From the NCBI RefSeq assembly GCF_036898095.1, contig NC_090726.1:44706981-44770980 (forward strand): a DNA stretch of 64,000 nucleotides, written 5' to 3'. The stretch comes from Palaemon carinicauda (Eukaryota > Arthropoda > Malacostraca > Decapoda > Palaemonidae). The notes under the pieces are model-generated. The model had not been told where the DNA came from. It saw only the letters and a program-made list of their open reading frames with translations, and made no database searches. Made by a program: the position numbers and the translations under genes. Below, piece by piece: positions 20,931 through 62,004 of this stretch (position 1 is its first letter; every line of letters begins with the position of its first letter).

Positions 20931-22859
20931 GGAACCCGGCAACTCCCGATGCGGCAACTCACGCATGAAAGCAGGAGGAGCAGCAAGAACATGCGTCTGG
21001 CAGGGTGGACTGCGCATCGGAGGTGGAGCTCTCACAGGTGGAGGGTGGGAGCAGGCAGCCGCAGTATCTGCTGAGCGCACAACCTCGGCGGGTTGTAGGT
21101 TAACAGGCTGCATTGTCAACCTTCCAGCATGATACTCCTGTATGAAGGAGCAAGCTGAGACTGTATAGTCTGCAGCATGGACCACTAGGGTCTATGAAAG
21201 ACAACAACAAACGGAGCTACTGTCCGTTGAGACTGAGGGTCTAAAACAGCTGGTGCGGCAACAGACGGAGTTACTGCCTGTTGCGGTACCACCTTGCCTC
21301 TCTGGGAGGTGTGCAGTTGTCGTACTGCAGCAAGTCCGAACTGACCCAGTGGCAGTGGCTACACCTAGGAGTTGGACTTGCGCGGAAGGGACCGACTTGC
21401 ACTTAAAAGCTGCAAGATTTGGTCCATGGTTTCTGCGAGAAACCTCTTCCGCAGACGAGGAATAAATGGGCTCTCTCGTCTTTGTGTGGGTGGGGTGATC
21501 ACGTCGGCTACGTGAATGGATACACCCGAAACCACGGAGGGAAACGTCTGTTCGTCGATCAAGGCCTGATGAACCCATAAGTCCTTCGACATTACTTCTC
21601 CCCTGGGCTTGGGAGCTTGTAAGAGGTCCCAGACTAGGCGAACAACTGGCACGAACAGACGAACCCTCGAACGCAACACTGTAACACTTTGCGGTTATCA
21701 CTTTATCACTTTTGATTTTCTGTTTGCACTTATTTCACTGAACTCGAAACTTTAAGTGGTTTGTACCTGAAACACGCAATTCTATCCTTCATTAAAAGTT
21801 AGTAATTGCGAAAACAGTATTACAATGTAACAGAAAAACATAATGAAAGATAAAGAATTCAGTGGCTGGAAAAGAGACTAAACACTAGATCAAATAAACT
21901 ACGTTTAAAATCTCTCACCGCATAAAGCCTGGGAACAAGAATAAAACTCTAGAAACGTTTACCTTCTTCCCCTAAAGAGACTAGGGAGAAGAGCAAAAAC
22001 GATAACAACGTTACCCGCTTGAACGAAACGTTTATCCTCCTCTCTCTCCCTCCGTCTCTATCTCTCTCTCTCTTGACTTAGAACCTGAGAGATGAGCCCA
22101 ATTATATATATCGTTAAAACATATTATTGTTAAAGGAAAAAAAAAACTGAAAGATTTCCCAAATAAAAAGTTCCTTAATTAGAATTAAAACCATTTAAGC
22201 TAAGAAAGAATGAACAAAACGCTAGAATCGGTTTACTCTTACTGCAACGTGAAACCGTGAAATTCTCTCTCTATCGTAACGATAGAGCGCAAGTTGAACG
22301 TTCTGAACGTCAACAACTGCGGAGACAAAACAAAACGTTAGTTCAACTTTGAAAACAGTACGAGACTATCAAAGAAATTCTTTCAAAAACATTAAAATTA
22401 AAATAGCATAAAATCTTAACAGGTAAAAACGATATGACGGGCTCAATGTTAATTAACTTCGGTTCCAAGAAAAGACCGCCTACTATTAGGAAAGGTCGCA
22501 TATAAGCAAACATAAAAATTAATTTTTATAAGTTTATAATAAAAGGAAGTTAATCGAAGAGGCCTATAAAAGGCGGTGAGATATAAAATAAATCTATAAC
22601 TTTGTTAAGCAAAATTAAGAAAGAGAGTCTATACTCTCTTCGACACCAACACTTCCGTCTAAGGGAAGGGTCGGCCATTTAAAAGTGAAAGAGAGTTCAT
22701 ACTCTCTTCGTCACCAAAATTAAATCAAATTAATTCCAAAAACTTGCTAAGCTAATGTTAAAGCTTCCTGAATAGCGAAGGCTAAACTCTAGAGCAAATA
22801 CATCACCAAATCGTGAACAATAACTCCAGAATCAACAGCGTATCCAAGTAGGTCTAGCC

Positions 22860-23045
22860 GGTGGCACGACAGAGGAAAAATTGAGGTGGTGTTGACAAGA
22901 AGTACTGGAGTACCTGACCACAGATGGCGCTGTTGTGTACACCCCCACCTGTATAGCGATCGCTGGCGTATCCCGACCGTAGATTTCTGTCGGGCAACAG
23001 AGTTGACAGCTACATGATCATCGGGTAAGATTAATATTGAAAAAT
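22860..23045. repeat. Element B, 5' inverted terminal repeat
   Basis: Positions 22872-23031 are the inverse of 16481-16640. The final bases (aagattaatattgaaaaat) are the non-shared extension repeated in the ICR. Confidence 0.82.
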
Positions 23046-23905
23046 ATTCAATTTTGGTGAAGGCAATAAGTTAGACAAGGCATGGTATGAGTTGTAAAAA
23101 AAGAAAAAAAAAAAAAAGTTCAATATTATTCATCTTTTAATTATTCTCCATAATGATTCATAGTAATTAACTGAAGACCCCAAAGACCTACTCTAATGAG
23201 GTGCTCCTCCTTCCATATTTATTAATTTTCTTGAAATTGGTATTTTCTACGCGGGTTTAGGATCGCTTGCGGGACGCTTTAAGTCGAGAATAATAGATAA
23301 ACGTACAGTAGCATTTTGTTAATTAATTATTTACCTACGCAGCATAACACAGTGTAGAGATGCAAGGATCAAAGCATAGAATCATGGGAGTGACAGACTG
23401 TATTTCAAGAGCAAAATACTTCAATCGATTTATATTTTAAGAGTACAAGTATCAATACAATTGTACATATAATTAAAACAATATGTACAGTTTATATCAA
23501 CAATCTAACACTTGCTCAACTGTAAATAGCACTAAATACAAATATACAATATCCATCTTTAAGATACATTCAGACACATTTTACATACAAACACACCTTT
23601 TTTTTCTTTTGTTAATACTTCATCAATGCATCCTAAATAAATTGCAACATTCATGTCACAGGAAATTACAAAATCTAAAGCCTTTCTGCAATCATGACCA
23701 AAGACTTGAGATAACACAATGCTCAGTAAGGAATTCTTTGTTAACACCACAAACACTTTAAGTAACACACTAAGGCACAAAAAGATAGAAATATGAGTAT
23801 AATGTTTTCTCTTCAATGTATGATCAGGAATAATTAATGTGTTTCCAAGTTACATGCTCTGAAAAAGCCACTCAAGCAGAAGACAAACTTATTGTTACAT
23901 GCCTC

Positions 23906-24100
23906 TATAGTCCATTTCTTTTAGCGATGCATATTTGCACCGACTCGCAGCGGTGCCCTTTTAGCTTGGAAAAGTTTCCTGATCTCTGATTGGTTGGACA
24001 AGATAATTCTAACCAATCAGTGATCAGGAAACTTTTCCGAGCTAAAAGGGCTCCGCCGCGAGTCGGTGCAAATATGCATCGCTAAAAGAAATGGACTATA
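23906..24100. mobile_element. ~195-bp palindromic hairpin element, copy 1
   Basis: Two ~85-base arms (tatagtccatttcttttagc to tgattggttgg) are nearly perfect inverse copies around a short loop (acaagataattct). TA at each edge suggests a Tc1/mariner-type MITE. Other copies lie at 37539-37736, 42827-43021 and 52104-52303. Confidence 0.85.
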
Positions 24101-24699
24101 GTACCTTCACATTTTGGCAAGGTTCGTGTCTGGTTTCTTCATGCTGAACATTTACGATAAAGTTCTCATGAAATTCTATGATTATTTCATTTTTAGTTTG
24201 GTTTACATTTAATCTGTTAAATATTGGTATGAAGATATGAAAAATCATAATCCTGAAATAATGTATTTATGATCCTCTGTTTATTTCCACATATTTACTA
24301 TGAAGATACATTAGATTTGGTAGTTTTTAAGTAGAGGAAACATGAAAAAAACTGTACCATAACAACATTAGTAACCCAAACTTACAATGAATAAAACAAT
24401 ATGGTGATATAAGTCTTTCAAATCTCATATCTTCAATAAGAAAAAATTAAAAAAAATTTACAATAAAGTAACGGGAGGGAGCATCCCTACCAACAAAGTT
24501 TTATTTCTTACAAGTCCTCAAACATTTTTTAAAAACAGATATGTTACAAAGGACACCCAAGCAATGTATGAAAGTAATTATACCCAAAAAATTAACTTTT
24601 ACATTAAAATAGTGTTTCTGATATCAGTATTACTATAATACCTTCGCTTTCCTCTCTTGGAAAAAAAAATAAAATGTATCAAATAGTAATGCACTGTAA

Positions 24700-25010
24700 T
24701 TAACCATTTTACCCCAAAAGGACGTACTGGTACGTTTCACAAAACTCATCCCTTTACCCCCATGGACGTACTGGTACGTCCTAGCAAAAAACTGCTATTT
24801 AAATTTTTTTTTGCATAATTTTGATAATTTTTTGAGAAACTTCAGGCATTTTCCAAGAGAATGAGACCAACCTGACCTCTCTATGATGAAAATTAAGGCT
24901 GTTAGAGCAATTTAAAAAAAAATATTCTGCAAAATGTGCTTGAAAAAAAATATAACCCCTGGGGGTTAAGGGTTGGAAATTTCCAAATAGCCTGGGGGTA
25001 AAAGGGTTAA
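24700..25010 (+). mobile_element. TTAA-flanked MITE (piggyBac-like ends), copy 1
   Basis: The termini TTAA-CC.TTTTACCCC and GGGGGTAAAAGGG-TTAA are inverse. Inside the left end are two 'ggacgtactggtacgt' near-palindromes about 45 bases apart; the centre is AT-rich with 'gagaccaacctgacctctct'. TTAA plus CCC-starting ends are typical of piggyBac-type non-autonomous elements (family knowledge). No transposase is present. Confidence 0.82.
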
Positions 25011-27789
25011 ATGAGGTCTTATTCACGATTACTATATAATCTTCAAGGTGAAAGTTAAGGCTGCAGAAGAGAGTAACTTTTTCAAATTATCAGTCTTGGA
25101 CCTTTCTTACTATTTTGCATGGTAAAATTTCAAATCTATTACTGTGTAAAGAACACCCAAGTGCTTGCACTATGAAACTTAGAACAGTATTGTAACAAAA
25201 GCTTTTTATTTCAATAAACAATCCTTAATATCCTATGTTTCCTTAAGAGCCTTTAAAGGCATGTGACACGAATACATTATAACATGCTCAAAGACATGCT
25301 GGCAAAGGGAACTTAGAATTTTTTTTTCTAAACCTCTAATGAATATGGCAAGAAAAATTTTAGCTTCAGTGTGTTCTAAAATGCCAATTAATTCAAACTA
25401 TCATATTGACTTCTGATAAAAAATATCTATCATTCATTATAAGATTAACTTATCCCAACATTTTCTTTTCTTTACATTGATCAAGAAAAATTTCACTTTT
25501 ATTTCACGTGTATCTCAAAATGGACTGCATAATACTACTGTATAGCCAATACAAACATCACATAAAAAACAAAATTTCTTACTAAAATGAACATTAAATG
25601 AGAGCATGACATTACTGTACATTAAATCCTCTAGTTGTACATTATTTTCCCAAAACCTTCTAGCTATTCACTGTTTAAATACAAAACATCTGAAATTACA
25701 AAGTTTAAAGTATCCACTTTCTCCTCTTGCATCCTGCCACGTGCACAAATACATGAAAAATACGTAAAGAAGGAAGGAAAATATATGAATTACCAGCTAA
25801 CATCATTCATGGCACCTTTGAGACATATCCAATGAATCTGTAATTAAACCAAAATATTTATATTCTTGATAAGATGGTGTTTTTCAAAAGCAAAAGAATA
25901 TACAACACCTAAACATTTCTCTCATTACAACAATATTCATAATTATCTTAGCTAATTTAAAGTGAATACATAGTATCACTACTATAAACTAATGACTTCT
26001 GTTGAAAAAACTTAATGCTCTTATAAAATAATATAATTCAGTAATGCAACACAAATACATACAAAGTAAACATAAAACAAGACCAAATAAGAAACCTATC
26101 ATGAATACTAATGAATATCCAGACAAAGTTTATATTATGAATGCAACATTTGTGTGCAAATTTACATGAAACAGTACCTTCATCAGTACCGATCTGAAAG
26201 TTGAGAGCAATCCAAACTTAATGAAGTTTATTCGGTATTAGCCTGAACGGTAACATAAAACTGAAATGGTTTACACATTAACCGGAAAGTTCGAGAGCAA
26301 AATGAAAAAGTCTAAATCTACTATCAGTAGGCATATGAATCTTTGGCTGAAATTCATTTCTAATATATGAATAGAAATTCATCAATAACAGTTTTTAGGA
26401 TAACTTACAATAATCAAAACAAAAACAGTATTCCATATTCACGTCGGATAAATAATTTTTACTTAAGGTGTTGTGAAATTGGACTAAAATGAAAAAAATA
26501 CATCAGACAAATTACATCTGCTTATAAAATGTCTTTCTTAAGTTTAATTTTTCCTTTTGAGGTACCTAAAAACCTTTAGTGTATATTAGGTAGAGCAAAT
26601 TTTCTGAAAATACATAGCCTTTAAAATTTTTGTTTTGCATACACAAGGACATAGGGTAAGAGAAATTTTGTATAATAAAACTAAAACTATTTAAAACTTA
26701 CTAAAGAAAGAATCTATGGTTATACAACTGTACCTATGGAGCCATACTTAGAATAACTAAATACAAAACCTTACATATTTCAAGTATAATACAAATAATT
26801 AAATTTCAAACATTACACTATCAATAGAGAGCTTACAATACTGAAACTAAAATTTACTTATAATATCCAATTTAACAATAATAAACATAAGCACTCAACT
26901 TCCAAATATGCATACTGTATAATTGGCTTGATAAAGACTCTTGAATCTTCTATAAAAGAAAAAATGGGGTCATCCACTAGGCCAGAAAAATAGTGACCAT
27001 ATTACTCTACTCAAAATAAACCTGTTAAATTTTTTACACTACCAGTATATCAGATATTTGACAAATAAATATACAGGAACAGCATTAATATTACCAGCAC
27101 TGTTGGGTGGCCAAACAGCGATAAGAGGTAAAAACTGTTGGCAAGTGGCATAGATCACCTGCAATGAAGAAAACGTGCCAGGATTGGCCGGAATAAACAC
27201 CCCTTTTTCATTGTTGGTTATAAAAGTCATTCCCACCTCATATACAAGTTTATTCTAAGATCCTTTATTCATAGATTGTAAATACAAAAAAATAACCACA
27301 ATATATTTTACATTATTTATATTGATGTCAGTGATGGTTGCTAGGGTCTTCGGACAAAAGTCACTAAAACAAACCTTTACTTTAATTAAAGTCAAATGAT
27401 CGTAAGAGCAGGAACGTCTGGAAAAGTTTGTATTACACATATAAATGTACAAAGCTTTTCCAGCCACCCATTGAGATACTGCTGCTAGAGAGTTATTGGG
27501 GCCTTTGACTGGCCAGACAGTACTATATTGGTTCCCTCACTCTGTTTATGATTCCTTTCTCCTTTGCCTACACATACACTGAATAGTCTGGCTTATTCTT
27601 TCCACATTTTCCTTTGTTCTCATACACCTGACAACACTGAGATTACTAAACAATTCCTCTTCACTCAAGGGGTTATTAACTACTGCAATGTATTTGTTCA
27701 GTGACTAATTTCCTCTTGGCAAAGGTAGAAGACTCTCTTTAGCTATGGTAAGCAGGTCTTCTAGGAGAAGGATATTCCAAAATCAAATC
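25011..27789. other. AT-rich intergenic DNA, nothing recognised
   Basis: Downstream of AGPS and of element B. Only short frames occur (for example 27039-27236 and 27255-27467 on the minus strand), without recognisable domains or convincing splice context. Part could be an AGPS 3' UTR or a neighbouring transcript, but nothing in the sequence shows this. Confidence 0.3.
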
Positions 27790-28126
27790 ATTGTTTTCAA
27801 GTCTTGCGTAGTGCCATAGCCTCTGTACCATGGTCTTCCACTGTCTTGGAGTAGAGTTCTCTTGCTTAAGGGTACACTATTCTATCTTATCTCTCTCTCT
27901 CTTGTTTTGTTGAAGTTTTTATAGTCTCTACTACATATGAAAGATGAATTTTATTTTAGTTGTTCATTACTTCTCCTGTAGTTGATTTCTTAATTTTTTT
28001 CCTTATTTTTCCCCGTCAGAGCCCTTGGGCTTATAGCATCCTGCTTTTCCCTGTTGGAACCCCTGGGCTTATAGCATCCTGCTTTTCCAACTAGAGTTGT
28101 AACTTTGCTAGTAATAATAATAATAT
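27790..28126 (+). repeat. Family S (TAA)n-tailed repeat, copy 2
   Basis: Longer 5' part than copy 1: 'gtcttgcgtagtgccatagc', 'ctctgtaccatggtcttcca', 'aagggtacactattctatct', then the common 3' end with the 'cccctgggcttatagcatcc' block duplicated, and a TAA tail. It shares its 5' part with 63655-64000. Confidence 0.6.
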
Positions 28127-30677
28127 TCAAAAGCTCTTAGGTAAGTGTGCGAGTATGCAATCTGATCAGCTTCAGAAGTGCAAATCAAGATTGTGGTTCC
28201 TGTCATGAATGTAGGTTCGGGCATCAAAAGTTGTAGCTCCAGTCATAAAAGTAACTAATCAAATGGCCTGGCTATGAAGAATGAGGTCATACCTACTTGA
28301 CGGAATGAATTTGGAGTTGAAGTGATGGTTGGCACGAAAGTGAGTATGTATGTTAAGATGGTTCCTGTTAGGGGCATGGGATTTCCCAAGTATAGTTCCA
28401 TTCAAGAGCAATGCTCAAGCCGCAAATTCAAGTACTGAAGATTTTGTCAACAAAGAAATTGTACAGGTGGTGCTGAACCCAGATGCGTTCAAGGCTTCTT
28501 CCTATCCTGTATTTGTCACTTTCTCTAGCGTAACTTTAGGCTGGAACATTGCTCTGGAGTTTATCGTTGACAAAGCAGAAGAGTGATATAAAGAATATCT
28601 ACCAGATACAAGGCGAGACATTGGATGCAGATCAGAAGCAACAATTTATGAATACAGTTGAAGAGTTGTATAATGAAAAAAGATAAAATACATACTATGG
28701 AATACACAAAATAATTATCAAATGTAATCAGGAATACAAGTAACAAAATAATTATCAAATGTAATCAGGAATACAGGTAACAAAATAATTCTCAAATGTA
28801 ATCAGGAATACAGGTAACAAAATTTACAAATACCTGTATGGCAAAGTAATAAATGCAAAAAAGTAATATGCAAAAGAATTACCACAGGAGTTAATTTACC
28901 TATGTGACTGGTACACTGTAGTAAAAGTACAAAATAAAATTATAGAAAGAACAGAATTATCCTCTTGAAACACCAGGCCATAAAATGGTTGTAAATAAAA
29001 GTGGCAAAAATTGGCACATACAATACAGAGTACCAACAAGACTCTCTCAAACTACTGAAAAATTACTTACCTTAATTTCCTATCTAATTAAGAATACTAT
29101 TTCATATGTCAATGATGGCTTCCATGGGCATTAAAATTATTCTTATGGATGAAACCCCTTCAATACCAAAGATAAACTCCCTAACCAAACACCACTCTTC
29201 TATCATAATGGTGAATGAAAATAAACACTATCAAAAATGGGTCAAGGAAAAATCTTGGCTGTAAGAATATGAAAAATAAAAGGGGTAACCTGGGCCCAGC
29301 CATGGGGGCGTCTTCCGGTCCCCGGCCTTATTTTTCCGGAGGAATGATGAGCTTGTGATTTACTTTGATGCATGAAATGGGTTATATGTAATGATTAGGT
29401 TAGTGGTAGGAAGAAATTATATATAAAATTTGAAAACAAATTATAGGACATTATATACTGTATCTTGCCAGTAAAAACGAGACTACTTAAATTTCATACC
29501 ATGTAAATTTGAGTTACTCAGTTTAAAGAATTTACTGTATTTGCTTACCAAGTTAATCAAGAAATTATAGAAGGTGACCATACACATTTCAATTACTATC
29601 AAGTAGGAGTATATTCAGTACAATATTAAAGCTTCCTCTGTGGGAAAACAAGTTCACATACTCAATGAGCTAGCCATAGAGATAAAAGAGTGATTGAGAA
29701 CAGATAATTCTTTGATTTCATAACATACAAGGGCATCATCTATTTAAAAATGGAATGCATCAACATAGATGGATATGTAACAAAAATGCCTAAATCATTA
29801 TTAAGCAAATAACTCGGATTACATCATTGGCTAACTAAATTCAAATCAAACTTCTTACCAAAATGAGGTGATGTGCGAGACATCTTCAAGACAAGCCTGT
29901 GCAATTACCACCACGCCATGAGATTAAACGAGAGTGATCTTAAATCTAAGATCAAATGGATTGCATAGTACTGTACTTCTGATGACTAATTGCAAAAGCA
30001 TAACGATATGAGGATAAGCAAATAACTCAACTAATGTATAAATATGTTGCAAGATACTAATACAAACAAAATACTAGAAATAACTTTCCCCATTTTCTTA
30101 AAAGGATATACTGTAATTCTCTGAGTTTTGGGGCCATCAGCCCCTTACTATAACTCTACTAAAGCAATGTCAGGTGAAATCTCAAAAAGTCGGTGCTTAT
30201 GAAGAAGTATATATGCCTTGAGCGTGATAGAAAATTTACAGGTTTCCTCCACTCCATGAATGATAGAAAATACAGTTGATACAGAACTGGCCATAGTTTG
30301 AATCTCAATGTACATTGGAAAATTTGTAACGGTTTTTCACAACATTAGGGACTTCCTGGGTTGTTAATCTTGTTAATGGTGGGAACAATGACTTGGGTTC
30401 AACTGTAAATCACTGAAATAATAATTTTTACGAAATACAAACAACATGGTTTCACCATAAACCTCTTTTCTAAATCAGCTCACTCAAACAGAAGTACAAT
30501 TACATTGTACTACTCAGACAAGAGTAATTAGGAACATAAAGACAGAATGTGAGATCATCAAAGAAATGTTAAAAAACTAAAAAAAAAAGATACGAAGATA
30601 GGAAAATGAACCCAAAATAATAACTACATCAAATCACTCGTGCCTACAGACAATATGATCTATTTCAACAAGTCCCT
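28127..30677. other. AGPS downstream region
   Basis: Includes the AGPS 3' UTR (below 30678), whose extent cannot be set: no convincing AATAAA was found near the stop on the minus strand. A plus-strand frame at 28350-28586 has no recognised similarity. A 37-bp minisatellite lies at 28703-28815. Confidence 0.35.
28703..28815. repeat. 37-bp minisatellite, three units
   Basis: Three tandem copies of acaaaataattatcaaatgt plus aatcaggaatacaggta, nearly identical, followed by a partial fourth unit (acaaaattt). Confidence 0.9.
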
Positions 30678-60082
<29,405 letters not shown>

Positions 60083-60380
60083 AGCTGTTGTTGTTGTGCC
60101 ACTGTTTCGACTGGATTATCGTACACGAGCCTTAAGCATTATTGTTTTTCAACCAAAATTATCGTACAATTTCAATATAATTATTAAGGAGTTACATGAT
60201 TGACTTATTTCAAAATATTATATTATAACTGTTTAATTAAACACACACATGTATATACCTAAGGTATGTATCGTATATAGTACTGGACCTAAAATAATCG
60301 TACCTGTACAGTAATTATCGTACGAATGACACCCCTGTGTTGTGCCACTGTTTGTTATCGTGAGCGAGTCTGAGAGCGTT
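60083..60380 (-). promoter_or_regulatory. AGPS: AGPS 5' UTR/promoter candidate with repeated ATCGTAC motif
   Basis: Four copies of (a/t)atcgtac lie at 60117-60124, 60160-60167, 60296-60303 and 60316-60323. The block ttgttgtgccactgttt near the ATG (60091-60107) recurs at 60340-60356. No TATA box or initiator can be assigned with confidence. Confidence 0.35.
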
Positions 60381-62004
60381 CTCTATAGCATTTTTGTTAG
60401 ATAAGATCCTCTTCAAATAATTGCAATATTAAGAACTTTTTAGATAATAATCTAGTAATCAGTACGTATTATTAAAATAAATCTTGATAATAATATTAAT
60501 AATATTTTTCTTTATAATAAAGAAACAATTCATATTTTAAGTGTTGAACGACCCTTGCGCATACTTCACAATTATCGATCATACGATCACTAACTGTTTT
60601 AAATTGTTTCCTCATTATAAAGATATTGCAAACATTCAAATGAGAAAATTTAAATGATTTAATAGACAGTTTATATTATCAAATATATTATTGAATAAAT
60701 TTGTGATGGACATTCACGTATTGTCACTGGAATTAATAACACAGATATAGTTAAGAATTTGAAGTGTATATACATTTATGTATAATTTTCGTCAATTTAT
60801 TTGTCAGATTTCTTTACGAGTGAGTTGTGAGTTATGTTTTACGCCTACGTGAATGATGAAGTATAAAGAATAAGTGGAACAATAGATTGCTACATGATGT
60901 TTAAGCCACTCCTTCCTCAGTTTCATAACGCCTCCTTTTCGTTCTTTGCGTAAATACATCAGTTTTAATAATACAATTTTAGAAATACAACAATATGCAA
61001 CTTTATGTATATTTCTATTCTAACTAACATAAGAGCGAATTTCTGAAAATACTTTAATTCTTATATATTTTGATCCATTAACTTCGTGTGTGTAAAGAAC
61101 AATCTCATTGCGTAAAAATTAGCATGGAAACCGTAACTAGCCTCAATATTTTATATCATATACAAGAAAAACAGAATATGATATTCTACTTTGTCTTCCC
61201 TCACGACACAAATCAAAATGAATATGTGGGTAGGCCTAGGCTATGTATGATATAGGTTGTCCATATGCTTATTGTTTTATACTTCTTTACATCTGATGTA
61301 CACATTTTTGCAGGAGTTTGCCAAACAGAATTTTCCACAATGAGTCTTGTATATAAGTGACTTTATCTAATCAAATTAGATTAGAACTTCACACAGTACT
61401 TCAAAACTGAATCGACACTTGAATGATAAGGCATTGAATCTTAAGGACAATATTGTCCATTCGGTGAATCGGTGTGGCAACAAAGAGCACACTTATGATT
61501 CATTGTATCAAAGATCACGCATCTCTATCGAGACTATGATACAGATGAAAGCCACGTGTTTTGAGCAAAGGTCAGTACTATAATACTTGATGTTCACGTG
61601 AACAAGGCATCAGTCAGTCAACCGAAAAAAAAAAATTATGACCATTGCATACTTAGCAATCAAGTATCATAAATTAAATTTCAAACACATGGTCTAATCA
61701 CTGTCAAAAATCTCATTTTATCGTGACAACATTTCTAGTTGTTCAACCGAATTAAAAAAGAAAAAAAGAAGTATGACCATTGCATATTTGACAATCAAGT
61801 ATCATATATTAAATTTCAAACACACGTTCTAATCACTGTCAAAAGGCTCATTTTATCGTGACAACATTTCTAGTTTTCACTTCACTTTGTTCCCAGACGT
61901 AAGTATATTTCTCCCGTAAGACAAAACTACTTCTGAGGCAACATTTGTTCTGTATTTTTAGGTCTTACACGATAAGATAATAACTGTACTTGTATTATTT
62001 GCTA
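60381..62004. other. Upstream intergenic DNA with a tandem duplication
   Basis: AT-rich, no coding recognised. Positions 61617-61740 and 61741-61876 are a tandem duplication (accattgcata, aatcaagtatcata, tcattttatcgtgacaacat shared). Confidence 0.6.

Larger units (their letters stand above)
19500..21701 (-). pseudogene. Element B Gag region with tandem-repeat expansions
   Basis: The N-terminal frame 21701-21192 begins MITAKCYSVAFEG and includes SLGPLTSSQAQGRSNVEGLM, matching the start of element C Gag (48749). The middle is overrun by 42-bp and 21-bp tandem repeats (20090-20930), translated as Met-Arg-Gln-Glu-Pro-His-Ala-Met-Arg-His-Pro-Pro-Gln-Pro type units. The 3' part (19720-19500) joins the RT thumb directly. 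Confidence 0.6.
16439..23045 (-). mobile_element. DIRS-like retrotransposon B (RT core deleted)
   Basis: A 6.6-kb element between SRP9 and AGPS in the same layout as A. The 3' ITR (16481-16640) is the inverse of 22872-23031. The ICR (16682-16772) reads as the complement of the left end followed by the complement of the right end, with overlap 'aaaat'. Gag remnants (21701-19500) run directly into the RT thumb (about 19490), so fingers and palm are gone. RNase H, connector and a YR with separated motifs follow. It is a close relative of element C and of a different family from A. No target-site duplication is expected for DIRS elements, and none is seen. Confidence 0.85.

Noticed and set aside
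24799..25026. Short frames within TTAA MITE copies (also 39268-39570, 42321-42563, 56755-57063)
   Set aside because: The same peptide appears only because the MITE is repeated; frames start and stop at random and encode no transposase.
28350..28586. 78-codon plus-strand frame with a protein-like look
   Set aside because: No similarity recognised, no clear splice context, and it is isolated in AT-rich DNA; kept only as a remark.
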